A stretch of 64,000 bases of DNA from contig JBHGNT010000010.1 of assembly GCA_043228905.1 (NCBI GenBank), forward strand, positions 10,664,001 through 10,728,000, written 5' to 3'. This document shows positions 1-10,852 of this stretch, piece by piece. The position numbers and the translations under genes were made by a program. The notes under the pieces are model-generated. The model saw only the letters and a list, made by a program, of their open reading frames with translations, did not search any database and had not been told where the DNA came from. How positions within the stretch are numbered: the stretch's first letter is position 1; every line of letters starts with the position of its first letter. This DNA comes from Azolla caroliniana (taxonomy: Eukaryota > Polypodiophyta).

Positions 1-2684
1 CCCCGTATTCAAACCGCTGGTTTACCGTACCAAAGAAAAACGGATCATTGCGCTTCATTCAGGACCTGCAGCCGGTCAATAGAGTGACCATTCGGAACGC
101 GGGGATCGGACCGACCATAGACGAGTTCGCGGAGGCCTTCGCCGGAAGGTCGATTTACTCGGTTGGTGATCTATACTCAGGGTATGACCAGTTCCAGCTA
201 GCCGTGGAGAGCAGAGACATTACGACGATGCGAACTCCCCTCGGCCTAGTGCGGATGTGTACGCTGCCGCAAGGAGGGACCAACTCGGTGGCCCACATGG
301 TGAATGCGATGAACAAGGTGCTGAGGGACTGCATCCCGAACATCACCATGCCGTTTCTAGACGACATCCCGATCAAGGGATGCCCGGTAGAAGAAAAGGA
401 CGAGACGATCGGGCCGGACGGATGCCGGCGATTCGTGACGGCGCACATCGACGACTGCGAGAAGGTGCTGCAAAGGCTAGAGGAGGCGAGGCTCACCTTC
501 TCGGGGGAGAAATCAGCCTTCGGGCAGTCGGAAATCATGGTGGTCGGACACTTATGTGGGCCATATGGCCGGAAACCGTCTCCGGCAAAGGTAGAAGCCA
601 TCTCCGCGATGAAGCCCGACTGCAGCTCGGTCACGGAAGTGCGAAGATTCCTGGGGGCATGCGCATTCTACCACATATGGATCCCGCATTACGCCCACGT
701 TGCGGAGCCGCTATACGGATTACTGAGGAAAGGGCGAAGATTCGAATGGCTAGACAAGCACACGGAGTCGGTCCGGAAGCTGAAGGAGGCTCTTTCGGCA
801 GCACCGGCGCTCCGAAAGGCCGTCTACAGGAAGGGCACCCCAGTGTACATAACGGTTGACACGAGTCCGACCGGAATCGGGTGGGTCGTCAACCAAGAAG
901 ACGAGGACGGCAATCGGTTCCCGATCCGATTCGGTGCGAAGGTCCTCAGCGAACGGCAGCGAGGATACGCCCAGGTTAAACGCGAACTCTGGGGTATCGT
1001 TTCGGCGGTGAAGGCCGACAAGGACTATCTGATCGGGACGGAGGTAATCATAGAGACAGATTGCATGCCGATTCTCGGCATGATTTCCGGATGCGCGACG
1101 CCGGACCTGGCAATGCTCAGGTGGATAGCGTATATCAAGTCCCTAGACCCGGTAATACGACACATTTCCGGGAAAGACAACGCCATGGCCGACATGCTTT
1201 CAAGGGCGAGATTCGATGACGAGGGCGGCATGGTTTCGGAGGACGAAGACGTCGGCGTGGACTTCTTCGAGATTGCGTATGTAACAACAGACGGAACAAG
1301 CACTCCGGCGCTTAACGACTTCGACGCGAGCAAGTACGACGGGGAGTGGCTGCAGATCGGTGGGTTTCTGAAGACAATGACGCCCGATGCGTCATGGACG
1401 AAGGACGAGGCCGACCGGATCCGGAAGAAAGCGTACCGGTTCTTTCTCCGGGATAGCTGTCTATGGAAGCACCCGAAGAAGAAGGACGGCGTTCCGCTCC
1501 GGGTGGTGGCGATGAAGGAAGAACAGGAGGAGCTGCTGACGGCCTACCACGACAGCCCTTGGGCTGGACACCGTGGAACATGGGCTACGTTTGAGAAACT
1601 GAAGGGGAAGTATTGGTGGCCGGGGCAGTACCAGGACGTGCATCGGTTCGTGACAACTTGCGAGAGCTGTCAGATGCACTCCACAGTCCGACATCGGGAC
1701 GAGCTTCACCCCACGTACCCTCCGACCATCCACTTCAAATGGATGGTAGATCTGGTGACGATGCCAATGGGAGTAGGACAGATGCGGTACCTGGTCCTAG
1801 CGCGGGAGGATCTGACGAACCAGGTGGAAGGCCGGGCCCTTCCGATCAAAACAACCGCGGCCGTATGCCGGTTCCTAGTCGAGGACGTGATATGCCGGTA
1901 TGGGTGCGTCGGAAAGATCGTGGCTGACCGAGGGGAGTTGGACGCCGAAGAAGCCGCAGAGCTGTTCGACCGGCTGGGAGTCAAGCTCTCGCTCACCACT
2001 GCGTACAATCCGGAGGCGAATGGAAAGGTGGAGCGCGGACACGGACCGATCGTCAAGGCGTTGGTTCGGGCATGCAGAGGCCGAGTCGGTAACTGGTCGC
2101 GGCTGCTACCTTATGCTTTGTGGGCGGACCGGACCACGCACAGTTCGGTAACCGGGTACATGCCGACGGAGCTCATGTTCGGCCAGAAGCCGATCATGCC
2201 GATGGAACGGACGATCTCCTCGTGGGCAACGGTCGACTGGAGGGACGAGATGAGCCGGGAGGAGTTGTTGGCCGCGCGCATACGACAGCTCGAGCGGAGA
2301 CCGGAGGACGTGGAACTGGCTGCGGAGAAGCTCCGAGTGGCGAGGAGAAAGAACAAAGCCAGGTTCGACCGAACGCACCGGCTCCGACCGAAGAAAATCG
2401 AAGAAGGTGACTGGGTGCTCGTCTACGATAGCAGCCTCGACAACCAGCACCGAGCTACACGGAAGTTCGCACGAAGGTGGTTCGGGCCTTACGTGGTACG
2501 GAGCGCCAATGACAACGGGACATACCACCTGGCGGAACTCGACGGCACGAGAATGACGATACCGGTTGCAGGGAAACGGATCAAAGCGTTCAAGAAGCGA
2601 CACGACGACGAGCCAGACCCGGCTCTCCTGGTCGGCAGTGACGAACGATCCGAAAACGAGGAAGAACCGACGGGCGAGGAATGA
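1..2684 (+). CDS. Ty3 retrotransposon G1: pol, 3' part (RT, RNase H, integrase)
   Basis: The frame is open from the left edge to the TGA at 2682-2684, so the start lies outside the window; the first in-frame TTG (48) is not a real start. The reverse transcriptase carries F-L-D-D with the two catalytic Asp codons at 360-365. RNase H follows (TVDTSPTGIGWV region, about 850-1200). The integrase has an H-H-C-C zinc domain (about 1546-1680), then Asp at 1749, Asp at 1926 and Glu at 2031, the last two 35 residues apart. A C-terminal region ends in a basic stretch. The protein is nearly identical to the 878-residue part of G2 pol (27734-30370, minus), including the DDIPIKG motif and the long insert after it. 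I see no stop or frameshift in the visible part, so this copy may be intact. Gag and the 5' LTR are not in view. Confidence 0.93.
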   Translation, partial: PYSNRWFTVPKKNGSLRFIQDLQPVNRVTIRNAGIGPTIDEFAEAFAGRSIYSVGDLYSGYDQFQLAVESRDITTMRTPLGLVRMCTLPQGGTNSVAHMVNAMNKVLRDCIPNITMPFLDDIPIKGCPVEEKDETIGPDGCRRFVTAHIDDCEKVLQRLEEARLTFSGEKSAFGQSEIMVVGHLCGPYGRKPSPAKVEAISAMKPDCSSVTEVRRFLGACAFYHIWIPHYAHVAEPLYGLLRKGRRFEWLDKHTESVRKLKEALSAAPALRKAVYRKGTPVYITVDTSPTGIGWVVNQEDEDGNRFPIRFGAKVLSERQRGYAQVKRELWGIVSAVKADKDYLIGTEVIIETDCMPILGMISGCATPDLAMLRWIAYIKSLDPVIRHISGKDNAMADMLSRARFDDEGGMVSEDEDVGVDFFEIAYVTTDGTSTPALNDFDASKYDGEWLQIGGFLKTMTPDASWTKDEADRIRKKAYRFFLRDSCLWKHPKKKDGVPLRVVAMKEEQEELLTAYHDSPWAGHRGTWATFEKLKGKYWWPGQYQDVHRFVTTCESCQMHSTVRHRDELHPTYPPTIHFKWMVDLVTMPMGVGQMRYLVLAREDLTNQVEGRALPIKTTAAVCRFLVEDVICRYGCVGKIVADRGELDAEEAAELFDRLGVKLSLTTAYNPEANGKVERGHGPIVKALVRACRGRVGNWSRLLPYALWADRTTHSSVTGYMPTELMFGQKPIMPMERTISSWATVDWRDEMSREELLAARIRQLERRPEDVELAAEKLRVARRKNKARFDRTHRLRPKKIEEGDWVLVYDSSLDNQHRATRKFARRWFGPYVVRSANDNGTYHLAELDGTRMTIPVAGKRIKAFKKRHDDEPDPALLVGSDERSENEEEPTGEE

Positions 2685-2742
2685 AGACGGGCCGGTTTTC
2701 TCCGTCCCAACTCTCTTGGCGCATACCGGAGGATGCGCGGTT

Positions 2743-2755
2743 AGGTGGGGGCGGA
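2743..2755 (+). other. G1 polypurine tract
   Basis: Purine-rich AGGTGGGGGCGGA lies directly before the LTR start TGTCGTGAAG. The same tract sits next to the 3' LTR of G2. It is the expected primer for plus-strand DNA synthesis. Confidence 0.75.
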
Positions 2756-3545
2756 TGTCGTGAAGAAAACCGTCCATAGGCGGAATCGGCGCACCAAGGC
2801 GTGGGAACCGGTTCTTCACGCGCGCACGCTCCAAGTAGTACATAGAAGCGAATTAGGAGGATAATCGGCAGGAACGGGCCCTAACTCAAGTGGAGACAAA
2901 GACCGCGCGAACAGTCTTTTCGGTCGCGCGCGCGAACTGTACGAGTCGGCGGCGTAACTACGCGGATGCGTGAAAAACGGAGCGGATCCCTGTCCAAAAG
3001 GGACAGGGAATAAAGCTGACAGGACGGCCTGCTCGTCGGCCTATATAAGGAGCGGGAAAGAGCTGTTGCAGGGATATCTCGCGCAGAGAGGACGAAGTGC
3101 TGCCGGACCGTTTCTGGACGCTTCGCTCTCTGTTTCCTTCCTTCTTGAGCTCCATAGCTTTCCGTGCAGGGTTCCGAGGAGGCTCGCGCTGTTTTCGAGG
3201 AACGCCCGAGTGCTTCCGGCAGCACCTCCGACCAGCTACAGCCCCTTTGAGCGTCGAAGTGAACAGGCATCGGCATCTGTTCGCCGGCCTGTTCGGTCGT
3301 AACCAACCTGTGCCCCGTCGAGGGTTGTAGTCGTGTTAGCCGTTTTTCTTAATATACACATTTAGCCATTCGCATCTGTCTGTGTCGGTGTCTGTTCGTG
3401 TTCTCCGTGCTGAAGGGCCGTGTCCCTGTGTACCCCCGGTCCTGCGTAGCCGGTTCTCTCTCTTCCCCCTCCCTCGCTTGCTCTTTGGTTCGAGACCCCC
3501 GCGGTCCCGCCTCGATTCCACACGCACTTGCATAATATCCCGACA
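2756..3545 (+). repeat. G1 3' LTR (790 bp)
   Basis: It begins TGTCGTGAAG and ends CCCGACA, giving TGTCG...CGACA inverted ends. It matches the 792-bp LTRs of G2 in reverse orientation over its length. A TATA-like tatataag lies at about 3041. Immediately after it, at 3546, the frame of an unrelated Ty3 pol (G3) resumes. This fixes the boundary and shows that G1 inserted into G3. The 5-bp duplication to expect at the other end is CCGAT or similar, but that end is outside the window. Confidence 0.9.
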
Positions 3546-5626
3546 CCGATATTTAGCAGACTTGGCTACACCTCTGCATACGGCAATACATCGAACACCG
3601 TTCCAATGGACCAACATCGAAGACAAGGCGTACCGGGCACTCAAGGTGTTATTGTCACAAGCATCGGTAGTGCAGCCTCCGGATTGGAGTAAAGAGTTTC
3701 ATGTGTTCGTGGACGCTTCCGATATCGCAATCGGCAGCGCGCTCATGCAGCTTACTGAGCCAAGGTGGTACCGGCCAGTATACTATGCCAGCCGGAAGCT
3801 ATCCCAAGCGGAACGAAATTATTCTACCACGGAAAGGGAGGCTTTAGGAATGATCTACAGTGTAACAAAATTCAGGCATTATTTATTGGGAAGAAAGTTC
3901 TCCTTCCATGTAGATCATTCGGTACTCCTCTACCTAGTATCCAAAGCGTCACTTACCGGTAAGCTGGCGCGGTGGACTTTGTTGTTGCAAGAGTTCGAAT
4001 TCGAGATATTCCACGGACCCGGCATACAGCATGCGGTCGCAGATTATCGAAGCCGGTTAGATTCCGGGGAGACAGGTGACGGAGTACCAGACGAGTTTCC
4101 GGATGCAGAGCTTTTTCGAGTCACCACGGAAACGGCAACAGATGAAACGGTGGCACAAGAAGATAAGTGGCTAACTAATATGCACCAGTTTCTGAGTACC
4201 GGATTGCCTCCGGAGGAGATGAACCGAGACGAGAGAAAACGCCTGGCGGTACAGAGCCGGCACTTCTGTTTATTACAGGATATGCTATACCACAAAGGTG
4301 CGGACAATATCTGGCGACTAGCGGTGCGCAGCGACGAGGAGGTAATACTACGAGAGGCACACTGCAGAGTCGTCGGAGGCCATTATGCCAGAGATGCGAC
4401 GGCAAGGAAAGTATGGCAAAGTGGCGTGGCCAACCACATTGAAAGATGCAGTCCGGTATGCGAAGGAGTGTGATCTATGCCAACGAATGGGTCAGCCAAT
4501 GGAACAAGCTCGGATGCCACACCAGCCAGTCCTACCACTAGAACCATTCCAAAAATGGGGGTTGGATTTCGTCGGGCCATTTAAACCACCAGCAATGAGA
4601 ACCGGCAACCGGTACGTGATCGTCGCGACGAATTATTGCACTAACTAGGTGGAAGCGAAAGCCCTACGAGACAACACCGCGGCGTCAACGGCGAAATTCT
4701 TATACGAATGCATTTGGTGCCGGTACGGATGCCCCATAGAGCTGATAAGCGACCAAGGAGGGCACTTTCTTGGGCAGGTGGTAGAAAGTTTGACGACGTT
4801 CTATGCGGTAGTACATAAACGAAGCACACCGTACTATCCGCAAGCAAATGGGTTAGCTGAGTCGACGAACAAAACGCTCCAGAATATCCTCCGGAAGATC
4901 GTCAATGAAAATCGGACAGATTGGGACACAAAGCTGCACAGTGCGCTCTAGGCTTACCGGACAACGTACAAAACAAGCATCCGGACACCACCCTTCCGGT
5001 TAGCATTCGGATTGGAGGCAGTCATGCCGGTCGAGTTCCAGGTACCAAGCTTACGGATTCAGATTCGGGAACGATTGAACGAAAAGGAATTGTAGGCAAT
5101 TCGGTTAAAGGCTATGTGCGAACTGGAAGAACACCAACTGGCGAGCATTATGCACCTGGAATTGGAACAACGGACACGGAAAGCATTTGTAGATCGGCAC
5201 CGGAAGGGAAACGAGAAGATGTTCGGGACAGGCAAGCCGGTACTCGTGTTCTAGACCCGGATGGGCAAAATGCCAGGAAAACTACGGTTTAGATGGACCG
5301 GACCATACTGGATCACACGCGAGTTCAATGGGTCCTACCAGTTGGGGACACTTGCCGGAGAAGTGTTGGGCAAATGGGTCAACGGATTTAGACTAAAACC
5401 ATACAAAGGACCTATGCCTAAGAACCCATTTGAACGAAAGGCCGCCACCGAATCAGACGCCGGCAGGCCAACCATAACGGCAACCGGTGAAGACGACGGC
5501 TACCACCAAGCCAGTAAGGAGGAGCATGAGCCGGCAACCGAGGAGAGCAGAATGACGGCAAACCGTCAAGAGGCCGGAAAGTTGCACGCTTCGGGCAAGG
5601 GTCCGATAGGACCGGAGAAAAACTAA
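3546..5626 (+). pseudogene. Ty3 retrotransposon G3: broken pol (RNase H and integrase)
   Basis: The 3' part of a Ty3 pol of a different lineage from G1/G2/G4. RNase H covers about 3600-4050 (FVDASDIAIGSALMQ, then YSTTEREALGMIYSV and HVDHSVLLYL). The integrase follows, with zinc-domain Cys residues in CDLCQ (about 4470) and the catalytic motifs LDFVGPF, ISDQGGHF and NGLAEST. A C-terminal domain ends near VNGFRLKPY. It is dead: a small deletion shifts the frame near 4430, and stops occur at 4646 and 4949 (expected Trp), 5093, and 5252 (expected Gln). The 5' part was separated by the G1 insertion at 3545/3546 and is not in view. A matching but diverged copy is G5. Confidence 0.88.
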
Positions 5627-6055
5627 CCACACAAGTAAGTTAAAAATAAAATAAAATAAAATAAAAAGAAAAAAAAAGAGAATAAAGGAGCGAATCAAAT
5701 AAATCATGGAAAGGAGTGGTGGAAACGGCCATGCACACGAGGAGTAAAGAGGCACATCGAAAAGGGACGAGGAGCTATGAATAGGACATTAAACCACCGC
5801 CACAAGGCACGCAATGCTATTATAGTACACGACCTGCACATGCGGAGGCTCGAAAAAGGCGCCAAGATGCAGAGAGAAAAACCCCCACGCATTGAGACCT
5901 TCTCCTATCGCAAACCAAGGAGAACAGACGCAGAGCGACGCATGAAGATAAATCGTAGAGAGCTCGCACACAGAGAACCCCCTCCCTCAGAACTTTCTCT
6001 CTCACACTCTCCCCACCATCAAACCTCGCCAACGCTCTCCGACCTCGACGCAGAG
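5627..6055 (+). other. G3 spacer between pol and the extra ORF
   Basis: No conserved coding signal is seen before the ATG at 6056. The stretch begins with an A-rich run (TAAAATAAAATAAAA type, about 5640-5685). The frame of the downstream ORF is open back to 5777, but that part is low in similarity to the G5 counterpart, so I treat the ATG at 6056 as the likely start. Confidence 0.5.
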
Positions 6056-8832
6056 ATGGACTGCCAAACGCTATCTGAAGCCGCCAAGAAATGGTTACGG
6101 CAGCACGGTCTAGAGGGTTTCTTAACAATCATGGAGGTGGCGCCACACAAGGAGGCCGACAAGATTATAAAAGAAATCGACACGGAGGTGATCACAGAGG
6201 AGGCGATCCGTGCGTTAATAGGCCTTCCGGAGGGAGGTATCTACACGATCGACAATCCTACCCCCGAGCAACTCATCAAATATTTCGGTGAGTACTCTCT
6301 AGCCAGCAAGGGCTATAGGACACAGGGCGGCGAAGATATGCTATTCCGTGAAATTGCCCGTGTGCTCCACGAGTTCGGCCACGTGTACCCTCGACACCCC
6401 GTCATGCCTCAGAACCGAGCAGGCTTGATCATCGCGACGTACGAAGGGGTCAAGGTGGATTGGCCGGTGCTGATCGCCGACGGGCGGTGTACGGCCATTG
6501 ATATAGTAAGACGAAAGGACGGCAAGGAAGGCCGGAAAATATGGCATGCGGTGACACAATGGCCTACCATGTTGGCGCCACTAGTCGAGCCCGTCCAAAC
6601 CAAGAAGCGGGGAAGAGCAACGGACGGCACCCCGAAACCTGCTTCGAAACAGCAACAACTGTTGGCCTCCAAGGCCACTAAGGGGAAGACTGCCGAAGCA
6701 GAGAAGGCGGCGAAGGAGCGCACCAGCCGGAAGCGACCGACGGACACGCACGAGGAGACACTGGCATGGCCCTTGAAGAGCCCACTCCACCGACCGGGGC
6801 AGCAGGAAACAGACACCTTGGCGACAAGAATGAATGTCGGGACTCAAGCGGAAGAGATGGAGGAAGAACCCACAGAGCACCTTCAGCGACGGCCGGTGAA
6901 GAGCACCGCAGAATCAGCCGGGAAGCGTTCGGACCCACAAAAGGATGGAACACCCGCAACTCACACTGAGCAACCCACGCCAAGGGAGACACCGGAACCG
7001 GTTCGGATGGAACCGGTCACAGAAGTCCCGGCACAATAGGCAGCACCGGCAAGCCCCGTCACCCAAGAGCCGGAGATACAAAGGCCAACCGCCCCAGCCG
7101 GCCAAGAACAAGCAGACAAGGGGCGACTAGCCGAAACACACTCAGAGCCGGAACAGCAAAGTGGTCAGCTGGCAAAACCAGAAGCGCAGCTTGACGCAGA
7201 ACGGCGGGACCAGCCACCAGCGAATGAACCCATCAGCCAACTCTCCGTGCAAGCGGAACAACAGTGCACCGGCAGCCAATGGCTCCGGTGGATAGGAGAC
7301 CAAATTGCCAGAGTAGTCGGATGCATAGAGGCGGAGGAAAGAGCGCAAACGGAACGGTTGCTCGTCACAACCGATGAACTGGAGACGGCCCGGTCAAGGA
7401 TCCAGTGCCTCGAACAAGACTTGGATCGGATCACAGGAGATATGGCCAAAATGGCCTTAACCTCAACACATATCCAAGCACCGGCGACTCCGGTGGATGT
7501 ACAGAAGAATAAGACCTCGGAGACACAAACTGTCCCGAAGAAAGAGGCGGCACAAGCCCAAGAGCTTGTGGAATTACAAGACGAGTTCGCCGCACAAGAA
7601 GCATTACGGAGCCGCGAACGCGACTTGAAGAAGGCGGCCAAAGAAGAATTAAGAAAGACTGTTGAGAACCTTTGCCGGACAGAGGAAAACCTGCGTAAAG
7701 GACATCATGCTTACGACCGGCTGAAGGAGGAAAAAGAGAAAGTGCTGCAGGAAAAAGACAAGCTGCGACGGATGGCGGAGACGGAAATAGAGAGGCTGAA
7801 GGAAGAGCTCCGTCAACAGAAGGACAGGGAGGACCGCGCGCGTCGTCAGATCAACCAACGACTGAAGCAGAAGAACAATGATTTCGATCACCTGCATCGG
7901 GACTACAAGCAGCTGGAGATAGAGCATAAGCAACAACAGGAACGGATGGTCAAGCTCCGGCAAGAGGTTGATAGGGCCACAACGGCACTCGCCGAAGAAC
8001 GAGCGGAAAGTTCCAGGCTATTGGAGGAAGCAGCGAATGACCGGATGGAGCTCCACAAACAGAACCATGAAGACAAGGAAAGAGCAACAATGGTACTACA
8101 GAGGTTGCAAACAACCTATCAAACTCAATTGTCGCATTATAGGGAGCAGGAGGCGGACACGGTTCGGATCATCAAGCAGTTGAAGAAGAGCGACAAGCCG
8201 CAGAAAATAAATCACAGATGGGAGCCGAACGGATCCAATGCATCCTCCGGTCATGGCTCACTAAGACCAAAAGCTTGATTGATGATAGCTTTGTGCGTTA
8301 GTGGGCAAAATGGGCGCAGAATACCGTGGAACTCCAATTGCTTAGGGCGGACGTTGAAAACCGGCGAAAGGAGGGCGACGACTGCTATATGCTGACCTCG
8401 GAGGACTTCACCACCATCAGGGATGAGCTAGCGGAAGATTTCACAGCCCTGGCGGATGAACAATTGGTGCAGGTCTGGCAGCTCGTAGCTCAACTGGACG
8501 ATGATCGGCTGGAAGCTCAAATCCAGTTCGAAAGCTATGAGCGGTCCCGGCTTCGGGAAGAAAAAGCGCGAAAGACGGCAACGGTCAACCTTAGTGATGA
8601 GGAACCGTCGCCGGTGCAAAGACCGGAGGGGGAACAGGCTGGGGTCAGTCAGCCACAGACAACTCCGACGAAGGAACCAACGACGGAAACGCTGGTGTCA
8701 GAGCGACAAACGGAGCAGCAACCACAGCCACAAACGGAACAACAACAACAGCCACAACAGCAACAACAGATTCCCGACAAGCCATTGGAAATTTTGGAGC
8801 AAAGCATTCTGGACATTTTGGACGAAGCATAA
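6056..8832 (+). pseudogene. G3 extra ORF downstream of pol: conserved N-terminal domain plus coiled coil
   Basis: A large frame in the same sense as pol, after the integrase. From the ATG at 6056 it would encode roughly 920 residues but is interrupted by TAG at 7037-7039 (the same frame continues), a frameshift near 8230 and a stop at about 8299. Residues 1-150 align with the ORF at 23632 in G5: shared blocks include W-L..G near the start, L(I/K).YFG.YS, EIAR.L.E, MPQN and YEG.KVDW. A Pro/Lys/Glu-rich linker follows. About 7600-8200 is a long heptad-like Glu/Lys/Arg/Gln/Leu coiled coil, and the C-terminus is Gln-rich (about 8710-8770). I see no transmembrane segment or signal peptide, so it does not look like an envelope-type ORF. 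Function unknown. Its position matches the extra 3' ORFs known in some plant Ty3 lineages (Tat-type), but I do not recognise the domain. Confidence 0.75.
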
Positions 8833-9215
8833 AAGGGTCGGATAGTGGGTTTGACATACAAGGTACTGTCCCACAGGCATGCCATGTGTTACCGGCCGGT
8901 AAAGAAGGCTTAAGGGGGTCCAAACCAGAGTGTGAAAGGAATAGTTATTCGGGAACTGTTGTAATTAGTAGTATTAATATATACATATTGTTATAAAAGA
9001 AGATGTGGACGGATGGACCGGAATCGGTATGCCGATCCGGATCCAGAACGATTCCATAAAGGTGCCCGTTGGCACCGTTTTGTATTTCGCACCGGAGACC
9101 TATATAAAGGCCCGGTTACAATGTAATCAGGAGCGGATAATTAATAAAGCTTATTGTCTTAATCTTCAAGTGGTGACGTGTCTTAAGTGGACACCCTGTG
9201 TTAGGCTGTTGTCTG
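8833..9215 (+). other. Probable 3' LTR remnant of G3
   Basis: Non-coding sequence after the extra ORF, with a TATA box TATATAAA at 9101-9108 and AATAAA at 9143-9148 about 35 bp downstream, the spacing expected of an LTR promoter and polyadenylation region. A purine tract (GGCTTAAGGGGG) occurs near 8907. Exact LTR ends cannot be fixed because no partner LTR is in the window. Homology to integrase of G5 starts at about 9212. Confidence 0.4.
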
Positions 9216-9307
9216 GCCCTAGCAATAACACGGCTGCATCCACAGCAAAGTTCGTTTACAAACATTTATGGTGCCGATATGGATGCCCCATCGAGCTCAT
9301 TAGTGAC
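9212..9307 (+). pseudogene. G5 integrase fragment left of the C2 insertion
   Basis: The translation contains NNTAASTAKF and WCRYGCPIELISD, matching the G3 integrase at about 4665-4750. The reading breaks at 9307 where C2 begins and resumes at 22374 with DQGGHF. The direct repeat GTGAC at 9303-9307 and 22374-22378 is the target duplication of C2. Confidence 0.9.
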
Positions 9308-10058
9308 TGTAAGGATTTGACGCTATCAAATCTTTCGCCTCTCGGCCACAACCGAGACAACACGGATCAATGCAGCAGAAAATGGGAAAAAAAGACAAAG
9401 ACACAGAGAGACGAATACACAGGGTATAACGTGGAAAACCCTAAACGGGAAAAACCACGGGAGTGCACGACTCCAACTATCACTATACACTGGAATATAC
9501 AATGGCGAGCTGCAAGGCGACGACCTTGAGCTCGATGTCCTCGCCACAGGCGGCGGTATTACACAGAGGCGTCGACCTCTTCGTTTCTCTCTCTAGCGGC
9601 TGCTCTCACTTCGCTCCCTCTGAGTGAAAACAGAAAAATGAGCAACAACATAAACTGTTTGCCCTAAGTCATATTTATACACATATGACTTTCGGGCTAT
9701 TTACAAATATAGCCTCAAGGGCTCTTGGCAAACATATTCACAAATATGTCCCCGCATCCGGATCTCCCTCCGGGTACATTCGTCATCCGGCTCCGTAACC
9801 GGGGTCTTCAGCATCCGGCTCCGTAGCCGGGGTATTCATCATCCGGCTCCGTAGCCGGGGTCTTCATCATCTGGCACCGTAGCCAGGGTCTTCGTCATCC
9901 GGCTCCGTAGCCGGGGTATTCATCATCCGGCTCCGTAGCCGGGGTCTTCATCATCCGGCTCCGTAGCCAGGGTCTTCGTCATCCGGCTCCGTAACCGCAA
10001 CCGGGCTTGCCGTCATTCATCTTCGGACATCCCATCCGGAGGGACCGAAATCCCAACA
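9308..10058 (-). repeat. C2 3' LTR (751 bp)
   Basis: TG...CA ends (TGTAAGG ... CCCAACA in plus orientation). It is 18 bp longer than the partner at 21641-22373, because one unit of an internal 28-bp tandem repeat is complete here and cut to 10 bp in the partner. Confidence 0.95.
9784..10007. repeat. 28-bp tandem repeat array inside the C2 LTR (8 units)
   Basis: Units of the type CATCCGGCTCCGTAGCCGGG plus TCTTCAT start at 9784, 9812, 9840, 9868, 9896, 9924, 9952 and 9980, with few substitutions; the last unit is diverged. The matching array in the right LTR (about 22115-22320) has seven full units plus a 10-bp stub. C1 LTRs carry about two such units. Confidence 0.9.
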
Positions 10059-10069
10059 AACTCCCCCTT
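10059..10069 (-). other. C2 polypurine tract
   Basis: Read on the minus strand it is AAGGGGGAGTT directly before the LTR, the same as in C1 (35559-35569). Confidence 0.8.
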
Positions 10070-10423
10070 CACTTCGGCATGGGATGTCTCTCCAATCCGA
10101 TCCTCTTCCGGCATGCTTCCAGCTTGTCGGGTGTAAGCACTTTGGTCAGCATATCTGAGCCGTTCTCGTCCGTGTGGATCTTCGTCAGCACGAACTCCCT
10201 GGTCTTCTATCCTTTCCCTGATCCAGTGATATCTTCGCTGGATGTGCTTCGTCCGGGAGTGATAGGCCGCGTTCTTCGCAAGGTGGATGGCACTCTGACT
10301 GTCGCAGTAGAGTCAGTACTCCTCCTGCCGGATACCGAGCTCTCTAATGAAGTCCTTCATCCATATCATTTCCTTGCCGGCTTCAACAGCCGCCATGTAC
10401 TCCGCCTCCGTGGTTGACAACGC
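10069..10423 (-). pseudogene. C2 pol, RNase H C-terminal fragment
   Basis: It encodes the end of copia RNase H beginning TTEAEYMAAVEAGKE and finishing at the stop at 10069-10071. It continues the 17887-21610 frame after removal of G4. Compared with C1 it has TGA at 10313-10315 where C1 has CGA, and one extra G that shifts the frame shortly after the WIRERIED segment, so the C-terminus is broken. Confidence 0.9.
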
Positions 10424-10794
10424 TGTCGGGGTAGTTGTGGTTCGTGCGGCAAAGTCGCGGGGACTAAGGTTAAGGGGAGTTGAAGAAACTTAACTTTTAA
10501 TAAGGCTTGTATGGTGATGATAGAATGGTTAAGGATAGTAAGAAGAAGAGTTACGAGTAATGTGTGTGTGTATGTGTGAGGGAGAGAGAGAGACAAGCAT
10601 AGATAAAAGATAGAGACAATGTATGATCCAAGAAAGAAGATCGAGACAAAGTATGGTTCTAGAAAGAAGATTGAGACAAAGTATGATTCAAGGAACAAGA
10701 GTATATGATATAAACATGATGTATATTAAAAATATAATATTTTACCAACTTTACAATCCTTGACCGCAAACTGAACACATTCTCTATCGACCCT

Positions 10795-10852
10795 TGATTT
10801 GAACCCACGACCTCAACTTCGAAACGAGAGGTTCTCCACCCAATGAGCTAGT
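10795..10852 (-). repeat. tRNA-like segment 1 in G4 LTR
   Basis: On the minus strand an A-box-like TAGCTCATTGGGTGGAG is followed about 30 bases later by B-box-like GTGGGTTCAAATC. The second copy is at 17326-17383. It lacks a convincing full cloverleaf, so I call it tRNA-derived or tRNA-like, not a tRNA gene. Confidence 0.55.

Noticed and set aside
2106-2843. 245-codon minus-strand frame over G1 pol and LTR
   Set aside because: It is the complement of the pol coding frame in GC-rich sequence; there is no similarity, and it recurs antisense to G2 for the same reason.
3382-3545. Coding continuity from the G1 LTR into G3 pol
   Set aside because: The frame happens to be open through the last 160 bases of the LTR, but similarity to RNase H begins only after the LTR end at 3545.
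8833-9215. A defined LTR for G3
   Set aside because: TATA and AATAAA are suggestive, but no partner LTR is in the window and no clear TG...CA ends can be chosen, so it is listed only as probable.
9784-10007. CRISPR-like array
   Set aside because: Units are directly adjacent without unique spacers, sit inside an LTR and recur in the partner LTR; this is eukaryotic DNA.
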